Below are positions 24,201 to 39,200 of a stretch of 64,000 nt of DNA, piece by piece. Source of the DNA: Paracyclopina nana (taxonomy: Eukaryota; Arthropoda; Copepoda; Cyclopoida; Cyclopettidae). Each line of letters begins with the position of its first letter. The first letter of the stretch is position 1. The stretch is taken from assembly GCA_019096065.1 (NCBI GenBank), contig JAGUCH010000003.1, forward strand, positions 3,658,001 through 3,722,000. Reading direction: 5' to 3'. The notes beneath the pieces are model-generated. The model was not told the origin of the DNA, did not search any database, and saw only the letters and a program-made list of their open reading frames with translations. Both the position numbers and the translations under genes were made by a program.

Positions 24201-27200
24201 TTTGCTGCATTCATCAATCTTGCACTTTCAGCGCATGACCTTGCCATATTACTCAAGATGCTAGTACATATACATTTTCCCAGAATAAAATTGCAACAAC
24301 CCCTTTGGGAAGTCTGAAAACTTTTTCTGCTGATAAAGCACATATGAATTGAACAAGTTTTTTAGGACTATTTCGTTGTTGAGAAGAAGGGGATATAACG
24401 AGAGCTCTGTCAGACAATACAAATCCTCAAAATTGCTGGTGGGGTGAATTAAACAGCCATAAATTGGTTGAGGAGGATTTTTGTCCACTGCAATGCCATA
24501 AAAAAGTTGTGGTGGAAGTAATTTGGTAATATTGCATTTTACCAATATATACCATAGTATAAGGTGAATGTCAGGTGGGCTTAACGACCTAAAATGGCTT
24601 CCATTTAATGGCTGTTTGGTTTTGGGGAGCTTTTTTCTTCTATGGCACAATTATAGCAGGTAGCCTATAAAATCCAATTATAAGGCTGACACAAACTTTG
24701 AGAGTGAGAGCAGAAACCTTTTGATTAAATCAAATTTGCTGCCTTCACAAAATCTTCCTGACTAACTTTCTCCACCAGCCAACCAGCTTTGAAGGTAATA
24801 GGCAAACTTTTTTTGGTTCCTGGGGATAGCAAAATTCATGCTAATCATTATTTTTACAGGCAAATGCAACTTTACGTTTGTGCAATTGGCATGCTTGCTA
24901 GTATGTATCGAAATTTCCCCCCTGAAGCCATCAAAACTGATGGAAACTGCATCTGCTAATGCTATTGGGAGGTCAGCAGCCAAATTGCCAACTCAACAAC
25001 AAATAAAGGTACTAGAGATAGTGAAAGAGAGTTTCTCTCCAGATTTCTTTGCATCATTAGGCAAAAATTGACAATTGCAAGCTTCAATTGCCTTAATAGT
25101 TTTCAGGTCGGAACATCCGCCAACGACGGCGCAGACAACGCCCTCAACTTGATGATATTATGGCTTTCAGGAGTTCCATTTGAGATAAGCACTTTTGTTC
25201 AACTTGTGTAGCGTACTGCATAGGGAGTGGCAAAAGTAGGCTCTTATATGGCGAAGAAGCGAATGGAATTTCCCTTTGAAACAGCCATTGCTTATATCCC
25301 ACACATCAGCTTTCATCTTCATGTGACTGACCAACAGCAGCAGCAGCAGCAGCCAGATTCTCCTTAGCAGAAATAGGAAATGCATTTTTGGTTAGTGGCC
25401 GTGGTGGGAACTTTCAGCTCCCAAATGGATTCTTTGGTGGTGCTACTGGACTTAATAGGCATGTAATATTGCAAGCAGATGATGATGATGGGTAGTACTA
25501 TATGTGCATAAATGGACTAGCTGCATATGTGCAATGGAATATATGCAAAAGTTGTTGCAATTGTTTTCCAGCATGCATCTTCTGCCAGTTTTTGGGTCAT
25601 TGGCCTTTTCATTTGCCGAGAGAGAGTCAGCTGATTTACCACGTGGTTTTGTTTACATTTCCTGTTTGGCCGTAAAAATCGCGCCTTACTTGGCCAGTGG
25701 ACTCTCAAATGCCTTCATGCGACAAATTTGTGATGTATGGCTCAACACGAGAAATATTTTTGTGAGCCTGGATCGTGCCGAACATACTGAGAAGAGATAG
25801 AGGCTGGCAAGCATTGTGTCTTTAGGCAGATTGAAAGCACAGTCCATAATACACTTTTAGACACAACATGTGGGTCGTAAATATGGATTACATACGGGAA
25901 TTGATAAGAATCACAGCATCATTATATTCTGTATAGCTACTCCTCATCAACCTTTATAGTAGAGCTGAAGATCAGTTTCTCTCAGCAGGAGGGTTAACCT
26001 GTTCAAGAAGAGTAAAAAATGGTGCCATTTCCCCCATCAATCTCTAGTGAAATGTGCATTGGCAAAATTCCTCAGTCACATCCCCACCTGGAGGGTTATT
26101 GGTGTTTCTGGCTCAATCAATTGTAAGAAGCATTTCTTTATTCTCTTCTACGTAGCATCTAAGATGCTAACCACATAATCCAAGTTAATCCGCAACAATG
26201 ATCCCCTACTGTGATCTGCCTTAATGGATGGGCCAACTATCCAGTGGTAGCCAAGCTACTAAAGTTCTATCATCTCTCATCGACACCTCATAATTGAGTG
26301 GATGATCACACCACTTTCTCTAAGAATTTTGGAATATCTTCTAGGCTAGAGCAGACCCCAAATCTGATGATTGAATATAATTGGGAGGAAATTGACCATA
26401 TATATACTTTGGAAACCAGTCATGCTTGATCTAATTCTGGTCCCAAACATGAGGCTTATTTTTTTCAATATGGCTGACACATATGGCTAATAAACAGGGT
26501 TATCCCCCTTTCTGCTACCACAAGCCTCGTAAACAGCAGTAAATGTCGTCTAGCTTGTGACTTCCAAACAATCCATGTAGCCTGACAAAAGTTCATTGGT
26601 TACTTCTGCACCAAAATCAAATGGCAAGCAGCTATATACTACATTGTACTATATAACGTGGTGGTAGATTAAATGGCTGTTTTCCCTCCCCTTTTTTACT
26701 TTTCGGGCATTTTTTCGGTCACTGCACAAATAGGAGGCCATATTTTGGTTATAAGCTTCTAATTTACTTTTATGGGATTTCCCCCTAGCTAGCTTTTTTG
26801 TCTTGAAAACACACAAGCATGTATAAAATTGGAGCATTATTGTAGTTGTTGAGGCAATTTTTATGCAAGTGCATGCTTCTAATTGCTGCTTAGTGCTCGA
26901 CAGCCGAAAGACAGATTTGGCCTCTAAGTGGCAATTTAAAGCAGGTACATTAGCAGTGTGTGTATGTTATCGTGACAATAACCGATGATAATCAGGATTT
27001 GAATGTGTCTCTGAGGACTGGAAGAGTCTGAGGTCAGCGATCCTTGATGACTCTCCTGGGACTCGGTTGCATTGATAATCAATGGCAAAAATGAGTGAAT
27101 GTTTATCTTGATAAGGAGAGGAGGAAAACTCCTTCTTCTTCTCCTTTTCTCTTTCCCAGCAACAATTATTGGCCTCGACCCACGCGGATATGCAAGCTGT

Positions 27201-30200
27201 ACTTCTGCCATATTGACAGGTAGAAAACATTAGCTTGTTTTCACAACAAAATGTAGCAAAGTCTTTGTTTTGATTGCTGCAGTCAGCTGTTGCTGAATGT
27301 GTTTGCTCTGCGCATGCGCGCACTCTCGCGTCCGTAGCGTGACCGGTATGCTGAAGACCATTTTATAATGAGAATTGGCGCACATTGATTTGAATATGAG
27401 CTCATCATGCCATTTCCTTCAACATTTGCGAGGGAATGGGGAGGCCAATAAAAAGAAACGATGGGAAATTCAGCAAGAAAACATGATTCAAGAGTCATTT
27501 TGAATTTCCTGCTTGAATTTCTTGCAATCTAATGATATTTTGAAGTCGTTTGGGAGGTCTACCCATTTTCCCATTAATCGAGATTGCGCCAGAACGGTAC
27601 AAAATTAGTTTTTCGAGAGCACACACCTCTATAACGTAGCTAATTATGGCTCTCATTATTAACCCCTTGACACTCGATAAGACATAAATCCTGGCTGTAT
27701 GCTGCTTTTTCATTAGTAATCCTTTTGTCTGTTGCCTGGGAATGCCAAAAGAAAATGTTTCACCTAAATCTTGCCCCACCCTGTCATTGCTGGAGCCTTT
27801 ACTGCTCCATATACTAGTAGCATTTTCAGCTGCTCTCACAGCAGCTGAGTGTGTTATCTTGTCTGAAAATCTAACTGTCTTACTGTGAAACAATTACCTA
27901 AGTAGACATAGACAGCTACAAAAGATAAAAGAAGCCCTCCGCGAGTAGATATATACCTTCGTCAAAATTGCCCCTATTTATCTAGGCTGCAAACACAATG
28001 GGGTGAATTGAACCATATAACATTTTCAGCCAAAGACCTTTGAAAACAGATGCACGAGGCTCTGTTTGCTCAGGTCAAATTAGTTTCTCAGCTAAAGAGA
28101 CAAATGTAAATTCAAATTTAAGTTTTGAAACATTGAGCAACAAAAGATCTTCCATTCATTTTTATGGTACCCTTTTAGTCTGGTCCAAAACCTCTTGGAT
28201 TTTGGGCTGGGAAATAATTATTTGAGTGTAATTTCCTCCGAAAATTAGAGGTGGTGGTCAAGAATGAGATGAACTTTGAACTGTGTGTAGCTAGCCCAGT
28301 GTGCTTGAATGCATCGTTGTTGCCAAGATCAATTTCAATCATCTTGAAAATTGCCCCCCAAAGGGTTTTGTAGTCCAGCTCCACGAGAGCAAAAAAGGAC
28401 TCTTCTCACTTCTCCTATCCAGCTCTGAATATAATCGTAATAATAATGAAGTGGTGGAAAAGAAAAATGAATAACGACAACCGTCCATGGTTCATCTATC
28501 ATTCACTCATCCATTTCAGTCCTCCTCCCAATTTAGTGTGAAGAAATGCGAGCATGCTTTGACATTCTGGATAATTTGCCACAAAACGTCTTCACGCCTA
28601 GTTTTCGAGCATTTACACTCCAATAGCCACAAGAAATAAATAAGCATGTATAAGCCTGTGTGTGTGTGCGTAAATTAGGCAATTTCCGTTTTTTCCTCCT
28701 CCCTATTCCACTTCTTTGCGCATTTTTTACTGCTGCCATATCAGCAGCAATTCATCAGACACGCAAAACTACTTGGAGAAATTCCGGTCTTTGACAGCAC
28801 TGTATGCCAGCTTGGATTCTTGAGCACTTTGTAATACCCCCCTAATGCTATACAGTAGTTAGTAATTACCATGGGAGGGAGAGCCTGTTCATTAAAACAT
28901 GTTATTTGCCTACATTCTGCACTTGCGCGCACACTATACACACTAAGAAAAAACCAAGCAGGCAAGGGTGCGCGAAAAACGCGGAAATGGCAACATCGCG
29001 AAAACACAGTCACACATTTTTACATATTTAAGTGAAGTGCGTTCGTTCAGAAAATAAGCATTTTGAAGCAAAAACTGGGAATGCTTCCTCAAAAGTTAAG
29101 CATTACCAATATAAGGAAAAGAAGCAAGGATAATAAGAGCGCGAAGATTGCAATTTTATGCCACTTGCATACGTATTTGCTTTCTATGCGGTACGCCACG
29201 CCACACACTATTTGGTTATGAAAGCCATTCCCCTAGCTCCTTCTGGGGAGTGATTATGAATGGGACAAAAAGTCCACACGTGCAAACTCGCACAGCAGGA
29301 CCACAAACCGAATTATTGAATCAATACACACAATTTCCGACTTGTCAATTCGAAAAAATGTGAATTGTCTCTAACGAGACGACGGCGGTAATGATGATTT
29401 CTGGCAGGTGGCATGCAATCATTTTTTTCCAGATTAATTTAGCATCTGCCGCCCGTGGGTCATGAGATAATTGAATTTTTGCCAGGAGTCGTTAAAAAAG
29501 GCGATCGTCACGCGATAAGGATTTGGCTTTTCCCCAGTGGATAAGCTGACTTAGGTAGCTGGCTTTGTTTTTTATGGGAATGTGCAGATGCATGGTTCGT
29601 TAAATGAAATGAGCTCTTGAAAATCAGGACATTTTTCAGCTAATTGAAACTGAAAAAAACAATGAGCTCGCAACTATTTTTATTGGCATTCCCCGCGGAA
29701 ATGAATGGGAAGAATCATAAAAAGATGTACTATATAGCTCTTTTGTAATTAAACTTGAATTGCTATTCAACCTGGCTGTGATATTTCAAAGTTGTGTCAT
29801 GTGTAATTTTAAATCCATCAAGACTTTTTGTAATGCAGCCACACAATCAAATCCCACCCAACTATTCCTCTCTCCTCAAGATGAGGAGGATTATGCTCAT
29901 AAACAATTCAAATGAAAAACAGGGGGAAAAGTTGGTGCAATCCATCTCTGACAGGGCCATTTGGTCAGCTCTATTGCAGGCTAGTTATTAATGTCACATT
30001 ACTCAAATCCTGCAGTCAGCTTCACATCCACTTGAAAGGTTTCCACACAAAAAGTGGAGAGAATCGAAATATGCGACAAGTAAAGCAATGCCGAGCTTGT
30101 CAGCACATATCCTGTACATAAAGGGATTTTTTCCACTGATAGAGTATATGCTACATATATGCCCTATTGAAATAGTAAACCCCCCATCTCACTTTAATCC

Positions 30201-33200
30201 TTTTGGAGACTTATTGCAGCCAGCCAAACAGATTAAAGTATTTGACTGCTGCTTCAGTCATGATAATTTGGGCAAATAATGCGAGAATTTCAGTTGCACC
30301 CTTATCCTGTTGTCGAGTTATTCTACTACTACAACATGAGAATGAGAACATTGCGTGCAAACGCTTTATCTCAACCTGAGTACAATTTGCCAAGCTGCCA
30401 CTTTGCATTTTGCTCAAAAATTCACTTATGAAGATATTGAAGAGTTCACCTCTCTTTTATGATGCTAATCAGGTGATTTTTTATCAAGAAGCCTTGCACT
30501 GATGATGCTGATGGGATTTTAGATTTTAGGCCAAGTGAAACCACCATGGATCTCTGTCCATCATCTATAGGCAACACGCCCCCCTGTGCTATTCATTTTG
30601 GGGGCTGGATGATGTAGCAGCTAGTGTGCACAGTGAGAAAGAGAGCCTGAGGAAAAATCAGTGTATTGAGACGTTTTGCTGCTTCCAGCTCCCCACTGTC
30701 CCTTGCAGTGAACATTGCTGTGTACTTGAGCTAAGGCCAATTTGTAACCCACGCTACCACCCTGAAGGCTCAAGTGAATTTCTACCAACTGACTGGAGGC
30801 AAATTGAACATTGTGGCAAAATCTTGATGAATGCTCCTCAAATGGATGGATGTCCAGGGAAGAATGAGCTTGTTCCTCCACAAATTCAGCTTAAAATAAG
30901 CTTTGTTGTGACCTAAGTGAGCTAGTCCAAGCAGGAATTCCTCAGTAGCTATAATCCGTGGAATTCTCTTTGAGAGTCATCACTCTACTATGTCAATTTC
31001 CCCAGACAAACCACTCGAAATAGTTGTGATTGAGATGATTTGATGAAAAAATTCCTTTATTACTGCTGACGATTTGTCACTTGTCAGCTGACGTCAGTGC
31101 GACTTAGCTTGGATCGCCGTGCCGCGCCAAAAAATTTGAATGTCTTCTTTTGAATTGCCTAATGGCAAAACTTTAGTGCTTTCAGCCTTTCAATCCCAAC
31201 CAGAATTTTGGACAAAACTTTGGTAAGTATTCGAGAACTAATTGAGAAGTATTGTGTTCTCGAATACCTCTCGAATAGAGAACTATAGCGTGACGGAAAT
31301 CGATGCTGAGAATTGTTAAAGTTACCAAGTTATGTTCCCAAATATTGGTAACTATTCAGCAACTTTTCAGGACTTGATTTCAGTTAATATTCAAGGACTT
31401 GATTTCAGTTATTATTCAAGGACCTGTCAAAAATTAATTTTTTGGGGAGCTTTCTAGCTTTCTGATTAAGCTTTCTCTTTCTGTAGACAATGATGGTTTT
31501 TAAGTGAGAGAAAGAAAGTTAGAAAAGCTAGAAAGAAAGTTTACCCATGGTGGATTTGAACCCATTAACCTCAGATTTGGAATCCAGTGCCTTGCCTCTA
31601 GACCACAGATGTCCGACTATAATTTGAACTATTTTTAGCATCAATATTGTGTAGAAAATGCTCTAGATGGAGCTAGCTTAAATTCTTAGAGTACTTGAAA
31701 TTTTTTTTAAGTCCAGAAGTCACTGAATAGTTCTTGACTGCTCAAGAAGCATTCATAATTGAAAGTTTACTGAAATTAAAAAATCATGAACAGCTCTTAA
31801 AATTGTATTCACATTGAATAGTTCCCAGCCAAAAGTTTGTGAATAGTTCTTGAACTATGAAAAAAAATCATTCTTGAAAAGTTATTGACATCAACATTCC
31901 TGAATTGTAATTGAATATTCAATTTTCATTCATTATTGAAAAGTTACCGAACATAAGCTCTTGAATAGTTCTTGAATTATCAAGAAGCTTCCATTGTTGA
32001 AAAGTTGCTTAAATGAGCATTATTGAATAGTCCTTGAAAAATCAAGCATAATCTATTATTGAAAAGTTACTGATTGAAAGTTCTTGAATAGTTCATGAAT
32101 TATCAAGAAGTATTTATTATTGAAAAGTTCCTGAAATAAAAGTTCCTGAATAGTTCTTGAATAGTCAAGCAGTATTCATAATTGAAAAGTTACAGAGCAA
32201 AACCTCTTGAATAGTTCATGAGCAATCAGTAACTTTTCACACTGAGTACATGTTGAAAAGTTATTGACATTAAAGTTCCTGATTTGTTCCCGAGTAGTCA
32301 AGAAGTTTTCATGGATGAAAAACACCCGAAAAGCTCATTTTGCGAATTCGGGAACTATTCAGAACCGAATCGGTAACTAAAATTCTGGTTGGGATATGTG
32401 CAGAGGAATGTCCTGTGATTCATCGTGGAGATGATTTACATCGAAATCAGTAATGGCCGCATCACGAATATGCTCTGAGGGTGAAATAACTGGTATGATA
32501 TTCAATAGCTTGAAGGGGGTTGTTTGTGTGAAGTTCCCCCTGGATGCAATAACCGCAAAAGTAACACGTGGCCAGTAAAGCCATGATACTATTTCAACAG
32601 CTACCCCTTTTTTCTACCATGCAGTCGTATATTCCCCTTTAAAAAGCAGCTTTTGAAATTGATATCTCACACAAAAAGAGAGGCTATTTTTTTGCCCGTC
32701 AAGATGACCTTTCCACGCGAGTTAAATGTCTGGCACCTTGCATATAACTCTGTAATCTAAGTACGGCGGTGTGTATTGTATGGCCCCATTTGTGTGGAAA
32801 GTTGGGCAATAAAAATGTTTATTAGGTCATTTTCAGTGAGGTCAAGCAAAATGAGCTCCTGGGCTCAGGGTAAACCTACACCATCAAATTGAATTTTTTG
32901 CTCCAAATAAAAATGCTTATAACTTATGAAGGTAGTGTGTATGCTACGTATGATGGCAGAAATATGAGCAAAGGAAATGGGGCTCTATCAAATGAATGGG
33001 AAAAGAGTAAACATAGCTGGTTTATTAGCCTCTACTTGTGTGCTATGGCACGAGCCAAAATTAGATTGCGCTAGGAACTGAGATAGGTTCTTCAGTGTAG
33101 CAGCTTCCCTAGCCTCCAATAAACTCCGCGCGTACATTACTAACGTGATGCATGTTTGCCTTTATATTGGATGGAATATTCTGCCACATTTTGTGGTCAC

Positions 33201-36200
33201 CTTATGCTGCACCACCAAAACCAATAGTACTTTACGCGCACACTGTGGGTATTTAAAGGTAAAACATTAATGCCACTCCAATTTCCCGCATGAATTCCGT
33301 GAATATTTGCCATTGTTTTTGTTATTGCTCGGAATGACCTGTGCGCGCGCGCATGCGCAGTTTGCGCGAAAAACATACTTAAGCCGAAATAGCGTAAAAT
33401 TGGCATGAAAGCTAAATGCTTTTATAACAAGCATGACTTCTTTTGTGTACTGAGTTTCCTATTATGTAAAGCCTAATAAGCTTAGGCTGAATAATCATGA
33501 TGACAGAGTCGTAAAGTTATAAAGTGCCTTTGTGGTGGAGGCATCGCTGATGACAATTTCTCGTCGCGCAAGTATCAAACGATTTGCGGTTTATCACCAG
33601 TTTCAGTGCAGTAGCTCTAGTGATTTTCTGCGAAACGAATCTTGGAGAGCAGCTGCTGGTATTGCTGCTGTGTTAAATACCGCAATCACTCCCAATGATC
33701 GATGAGAGTCGAGAGAAGACTCGTCAGGTCGAGTATTGAACACAATTCAACTCTTGAACTCGAATGAAGCAGCTGAGAGAGATCTCTCTTTGTTGCCCAG
33801 CTTGGAAATCCATTACAACATAGGGTAATGCAGGACTTCCCACCAAAGCCTCGGCTGGTGCTTTTGCAGAATATGGCTTTTTCCATAATAATAATAATAA
33901 AGTGGCATGAATGAAGCTAGTTTGCGGTTGTTTTGTGAACTGTTGTCAGCAAATTGTACACAAAATGCTCTCATGCTATTTACATTTTTGTGGCTGATGC
34001 ACCTGATAGCTCCTTTTTGGGAAATTGAATTTTTAGTGGAGAGAAAAAATTGGGTGTATTTTTATAGAGTGGAATTTATTTACCTGGCACTCAAAAGGCA
34101 TTTTCTCAAGTCACTCATATGATCATCTCAGCTCTAAGCACAGTGGGAAGAAATTCCTTCAAAAGCTCTGTTGCTGAGAATGACTGGTTCCTTAACAAAA
34201 TATTCCATATTTACTCCATGCATAGAGTGCATGCTACTTATGAGCCATGTGAACTATCTGCATTTCAGATGACCTTAGTGGCATCAAAAAAGATCTCTTG
34301 TCAAGAATCTGGGTGGCCCTCGCCACAAAGTCAGCATCCATATTTGAAGAAAAGAAGCGTAGTAAAGTGAACTTTTCAGAAATAGCGAGTGAAAATTGTC
34401 AAAACCGATTTTCTATGGCATTCTCAGTTGAGAGGAGAAATGTGGGAGTTTTCTGAAGAATTGAGGCAAAACACCTGAAGAGACATTATCTGCTCCTCAT
34501 CTCCACTGTGCCAAGGTAAACAAATTCTATTATATGTAGCAGTACTAAATGCAGCACCAATTTTTGCGTTGCCATTCACATTCCTGCATTTCTCATATCT
34601 GAGCGTGTTGACCTAAAGTGATTCGTGGCTTGAACTCTGAAAGTGATCATTCACTTTTCTAAACAGCTTTATGATTCCTGACTCAACTTCAGCTGCTAAA
34701 GACTCTCGACGAGCCAAAGAGCGGCCGACCTAACTAGAACTAAAAAATCGGCTATTTTCTGCCGCCACTCTTTGGCTGCAGCAAGCTCTACTTGGCATTA
34801 ATTTTTCACTCAAAAATGGAAACAGATTGGAGCTCACCATCAATCATGACAGTGCACTCGCAACAACACGTGTTGAACCATTTTTTCTGGATATTTACTA
34901 TATAGCAGAAATCAAGTAAAAAATAGGGTTGCCTGCATTATTGTGAGTGCATACCAGGAATGCCACTCTCGAATCAAGATTCTTACCTAGAAAGCAAAGA
35001 GAGAGATGATTCATTAATTTTGATTAGAAAGCTTATACATGCTGTAGGAGCAGCTAGAACTGCAACAACAAAAGATTTCACAACTTGGGGGTCCGCGAGC
35101 CAGATATTTATCAGGTTGTGTCTGTTTCCGAGTAGATAGCAAACGCAAAACCCAGTTGGATATTTACCCATTGAAAATCATTATATTGCACTAGTAGAAA
35201 ATTGAAATTGCCACCAACATGGCTTGTTTCCTGCAATTATTCCTGCTCTCAAATTCCAAAGTTCTTTGCAACTTTATATGCCAAAATTCCCTCGAAAAAA
35301 ATCTGCCATTGGCAGTAAAACTTACTGCCATTAATGCAGACTTTTTCCAGGCCATTTTTGCAGAGCTAACCGCATGATGGATTTGACCCGTATACAGTAG
35401 TAATTTAGACCCCCCAAATCGTATAGGTGATACGGTGAATTTCACCCCCTATCAGTGGGAAAAATAGAAAAAAGAAAGACCAGATGTAAGTTCACCATGT
35501 CGGATTGAATTAGACACAGCCACTTTATTTTTTCAGTCCATTATTGCTGTAATATGCTTGATATCAAGGGGTTGAAACATCAAAGGTTGAAAAGTTTTAG
35601 CAGTACGTACTAGTTGGGGTGCTCAGACACAAACAAAAACATGATCATCATAGTAGAAGTAGCAGCAGCCTTTGATGATCATCAACCAAAAATCCATAGT
35701 ATTTGCATTTTCCAGACCCCCGACTGGAATTTGACATGTCAAAAGCAAGAAATTCCTAATCAGAAAATTAGTGGTGTTATTATATGGAAATTCCCCACCT
35801 ACTGATGTGAGGAATTTGGCTGAAATGTGATACCTCTGTGGTGATGAAAAAGAGGGTTTCAAAATGAGTGAGTGACTAGATGCTTTCCATGCTGCTACTC
35901 TATGTTTCATTGTCCAGAGAGATGAGGTCATTATATCGTGATCTGCCCAACAAATCTCCTTGGAAATAAAACCATGTAGATGACTCATTGTCAGATACCA
36001 TCACATGCACATGTAGTGTGTTGATATCACCCTCAAAAAAATGCTTTAAAACTTTTTTCATTAATACATTTAAATTGTCAGCTGTTGGGCGTGCGCGCAA
36101 ACGGGCGCGCCCTACGCAAAAACAAAACAAAACCATGTGACAAAAAAGGGTAAACAGAAATGTACCCAGTTGTACTATTTTCCCTCGGTACACTTTCTTT

Positions 36201-39200
36201 CAGGAACTTTCATCTCATTTGCAAGGAGGAGGAGGAGGAAACATGATTCGCAAGCTAGCTAGCAAGGAGAGTACGGTTGACTGGCTAACAATTGTAATGA
36301 TCAGCAAAACGACTTCCTTCTGCTTCTTCTGCTGCGAGAAAGCCAAAAATCAGGAATTTTTTCAAACTGGGAAAAAAGGACACCAAAACGCCAGATTGCG
36401 AAAGTGGCTATTTTCTCCAAAGGGCCCCTGAATATAAATGGGCCTGAATTCCCCAGGTTGATGGAAACTCTTGACACATTCACTCCATAGATGGAGCCAC
36501 TGATCCGTGAACGCGTTTCAAAAGTAAATGGCGATTTCTAGCGAGTACCACCCTTTGGAAATGTGCCATAAGGATCAGAGACCCTAATGTTCCTTTCCAC
36601 TGTAGTGTATACGATAGAATGGCTGAGGAAGTCCTTCTTCATGAATCTTGGCATTGACTTATGGAGGGTAAATGGCTACCAGACACATAAAGGGGATGAT
36701 GCCATTTCAAGTTTCCTCCTCCTTGCTACATATTTCTGTTGGTCTGTACAAAGTACAGATTAGTTTGGCCGTTTGCTCCTAGCAACTCCTTTTCATTGCA
36801 CATGCTGATATAGCCCCTTTTATTGTTTTTGGGGGGCTATTGTGTTGTACTTGTACGGCTATGACAGAAGAAATATTGCAATGATAAGCTATTGAAGAGT
36901 GTATGTAGAAAACTAGGTGGTAAAGACTGTAGAACAGCAAAGGGAGGCTAGGCAAAATTAATGCAAGACTATCCAAATTCACAGGTAAAAGAAAAGGTTT
37001 GGGCCACTAAAGCACATCTAGTTTTGCTTTTACTGATATTTGCTAAAATGAAAATGCTACCTAATTTGGCGGCTTCACTCAAAATGCTGTGGCTCAATGG
37101 AAAGAGAAGTAGCAGTATCTAATAAGTGACCACAAATGGCTTTATTGCTGAAATAAAGTTTTACAAGCTGGCTCCCTTTTAATTGTTGGCGGTCAAAAAA
37201 GAAAGAAAGAAGGGGACTGCTGTGCAGCTATTACTCGACGACAGCAAATAGTAGTAAACCATGACTCGTTATGGGGGGCAGCATACAATTAATGTAAAAC
37301 AAACACGACTGAAGAGATCATCAGGAAATTAACCAAATGTTATGACTCAGTAGAGAGCCATATTATAGTAGCTACTACTATATATACATTCATTGCTAAT
37401 GAGACTTTCGAGCAAAGCTCTCCAAAACTTTGTGCTGCTTTTAGTGCATTATCAAGACTTTGGATCTGGACTAGTTTGCCACTGCATTAAGTCATTCATG
37501 TTATCCTCAAGAGCCTTTTTTATAAGGCCACTCTGATGGAGAGTGAAAGTTCATTGGAAACTGTTCAAAAAGGGAGCACTTATTTTGCACCAGAGTTTGA
37601 CATTTGAGAAATGGTTTCCTTCCTTTCCCTCAGCCTTTTCTAGCCATAAGAGGCCAGGTGGGCCTTGAAAAATGGTCAAAATGAGGTAAACTATGTCCTT
37701 TTTACACAACAAAAGTTGCCAACATCTGCTGCTAGGCCAGTTCTACTAGGCTGCCAAAATAGAAAAGAGAGCAGTAATCTCTTTAGGCTGTGAGAAGCAA
37801 TTGAAATTACTCTTTAAGGCCTTTGAGGCCTTATATAATAGGGGCTCTCAAAAAGTGCCATAAATCTTAATCAGTTAACCCAGAGAGAAGACGCACTGCT
37901 CATAATAATAGCTGGGCTTAGTGTAATAGTCCACTTCGGGGGGAAGATGTGTCAGTCCAGCTATTAAATACGCCTAGGGGGATTGAATGTTGCAGAGCTA
38001 CTATAGTGGTTTGAAATGAAATTCCCCCATTTAGCTCCTGGCTGCAGCATCCCCCAGCTCTAGTTTAGCTGGACCACAATTCACTTTATCTGCTCTCCGT
38101 GTAACACATGGTACGCTCTCATATTCAATAAAGAGTGAAGCAGCGCAGACTGGAATTTGAATTAGTCAAGCTCAAAAGTTGACTTATTGAATTAATGTGG
38201 CCAGTGCGCGTGTACCGGCGCGGAACGCCGGTGCGTGCGGCTAGCTTGGGCAGCAAAGCATAAACAAAGCCTTTTTCTATTTTGACGATGTTTCTTGCGA
38301 AGCGTTAATATTTGCTTTTTACCACAGAAAATAGGCCATGAGGTATCATGAATCCCGAGCCGTTTTGCCCTGAGGGCTCATCAAGTGGTCAAACACTTCA
38401 AAAGAGCTCGTGAACTACTACCACAAGATAACTTCTTGTCAAGACTAAAGAGTGACTGCTATTCTGCAGAATTACCATTTTAATTATCTTCCCATCACTA
38501 CTGCACTGCTACTACCTGAAATTCCTTTGTTGGTGTTTAGGCTATATTCTTATCAGATTTGACTTTTTTGTCTCTCTCTACCTGACTCTCGACAGCAGAG
38601 CAGCAAGGGATTATTGATTCGGTTGACTTTTATCACTAAGCAGATGCATCTGTTATACTACTGTTTTTACCCCGGCAAAAAAATGCGAACCTCTACAGTT
38701 TTTTACTTTTGACAGCTCCACCTCTATTAGGTGTCAGGAATGGAAATGGATTCTAGCTTAACCAGCCTGCCTAGAAATGTGGGCGTCTAGGCCTAAGTGG
38801 TCATTGCTCCCAAGGTAATCTGCATTTTAAAGAGGTTCGAGCTGAGAAAAATGTTGCCCAGTCACGAAGTGATTATTGGAGGATGAGACTAGTCATGATA
38901 CGATGCATGACTGAAGTTTGAGACAATTTGGCAGAGAAAAAATAATGATTCATTTTTGCCCAGAATTGCGGAACAAGGATAAACCTCAATAATTATGTTG
39001 ATTGCAATTTCCAAAAATTTGAAGCCCCCTTGCTCAACTTTGCAGTTAGCCCCCCCGCTGCTTCTGATTTTATGTGCAAGGTATACTTCTGGAACTAGAT
39101 GATCCAGTGACCATGAAAAATGGAGTATTTCCTGAAAATTCACGAATTGTTCAGGCTGCTGCTAGCTGTAAGTACTTGACTAATACATTGCTCTTATTGA

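Larger units (their letters stand above)
23407..31192 (-). other. Fas2 intron 1, middle part
   Basis: This is 7.8 kb of AT-rich sequence. There is a (CAG)n microsatellite at 25335-25353. The open frames are all short and without family resemblance. No exon, RNA gene or transposon is evident to me. Confidence 0.5.

Noticed and set aside
27495..27893. 132-aa minus-strand frame in Fas2 intron 1
   Set aside because: No domain, no convincing splice partners, and composition like the surrounding noncoding DNA.
31547..31620. Working tRNA gene
   Set aside because: A and B boxes are good but the acceptor stem does not pair and the anticodon stem is weak; it also sits inside a repeat element.
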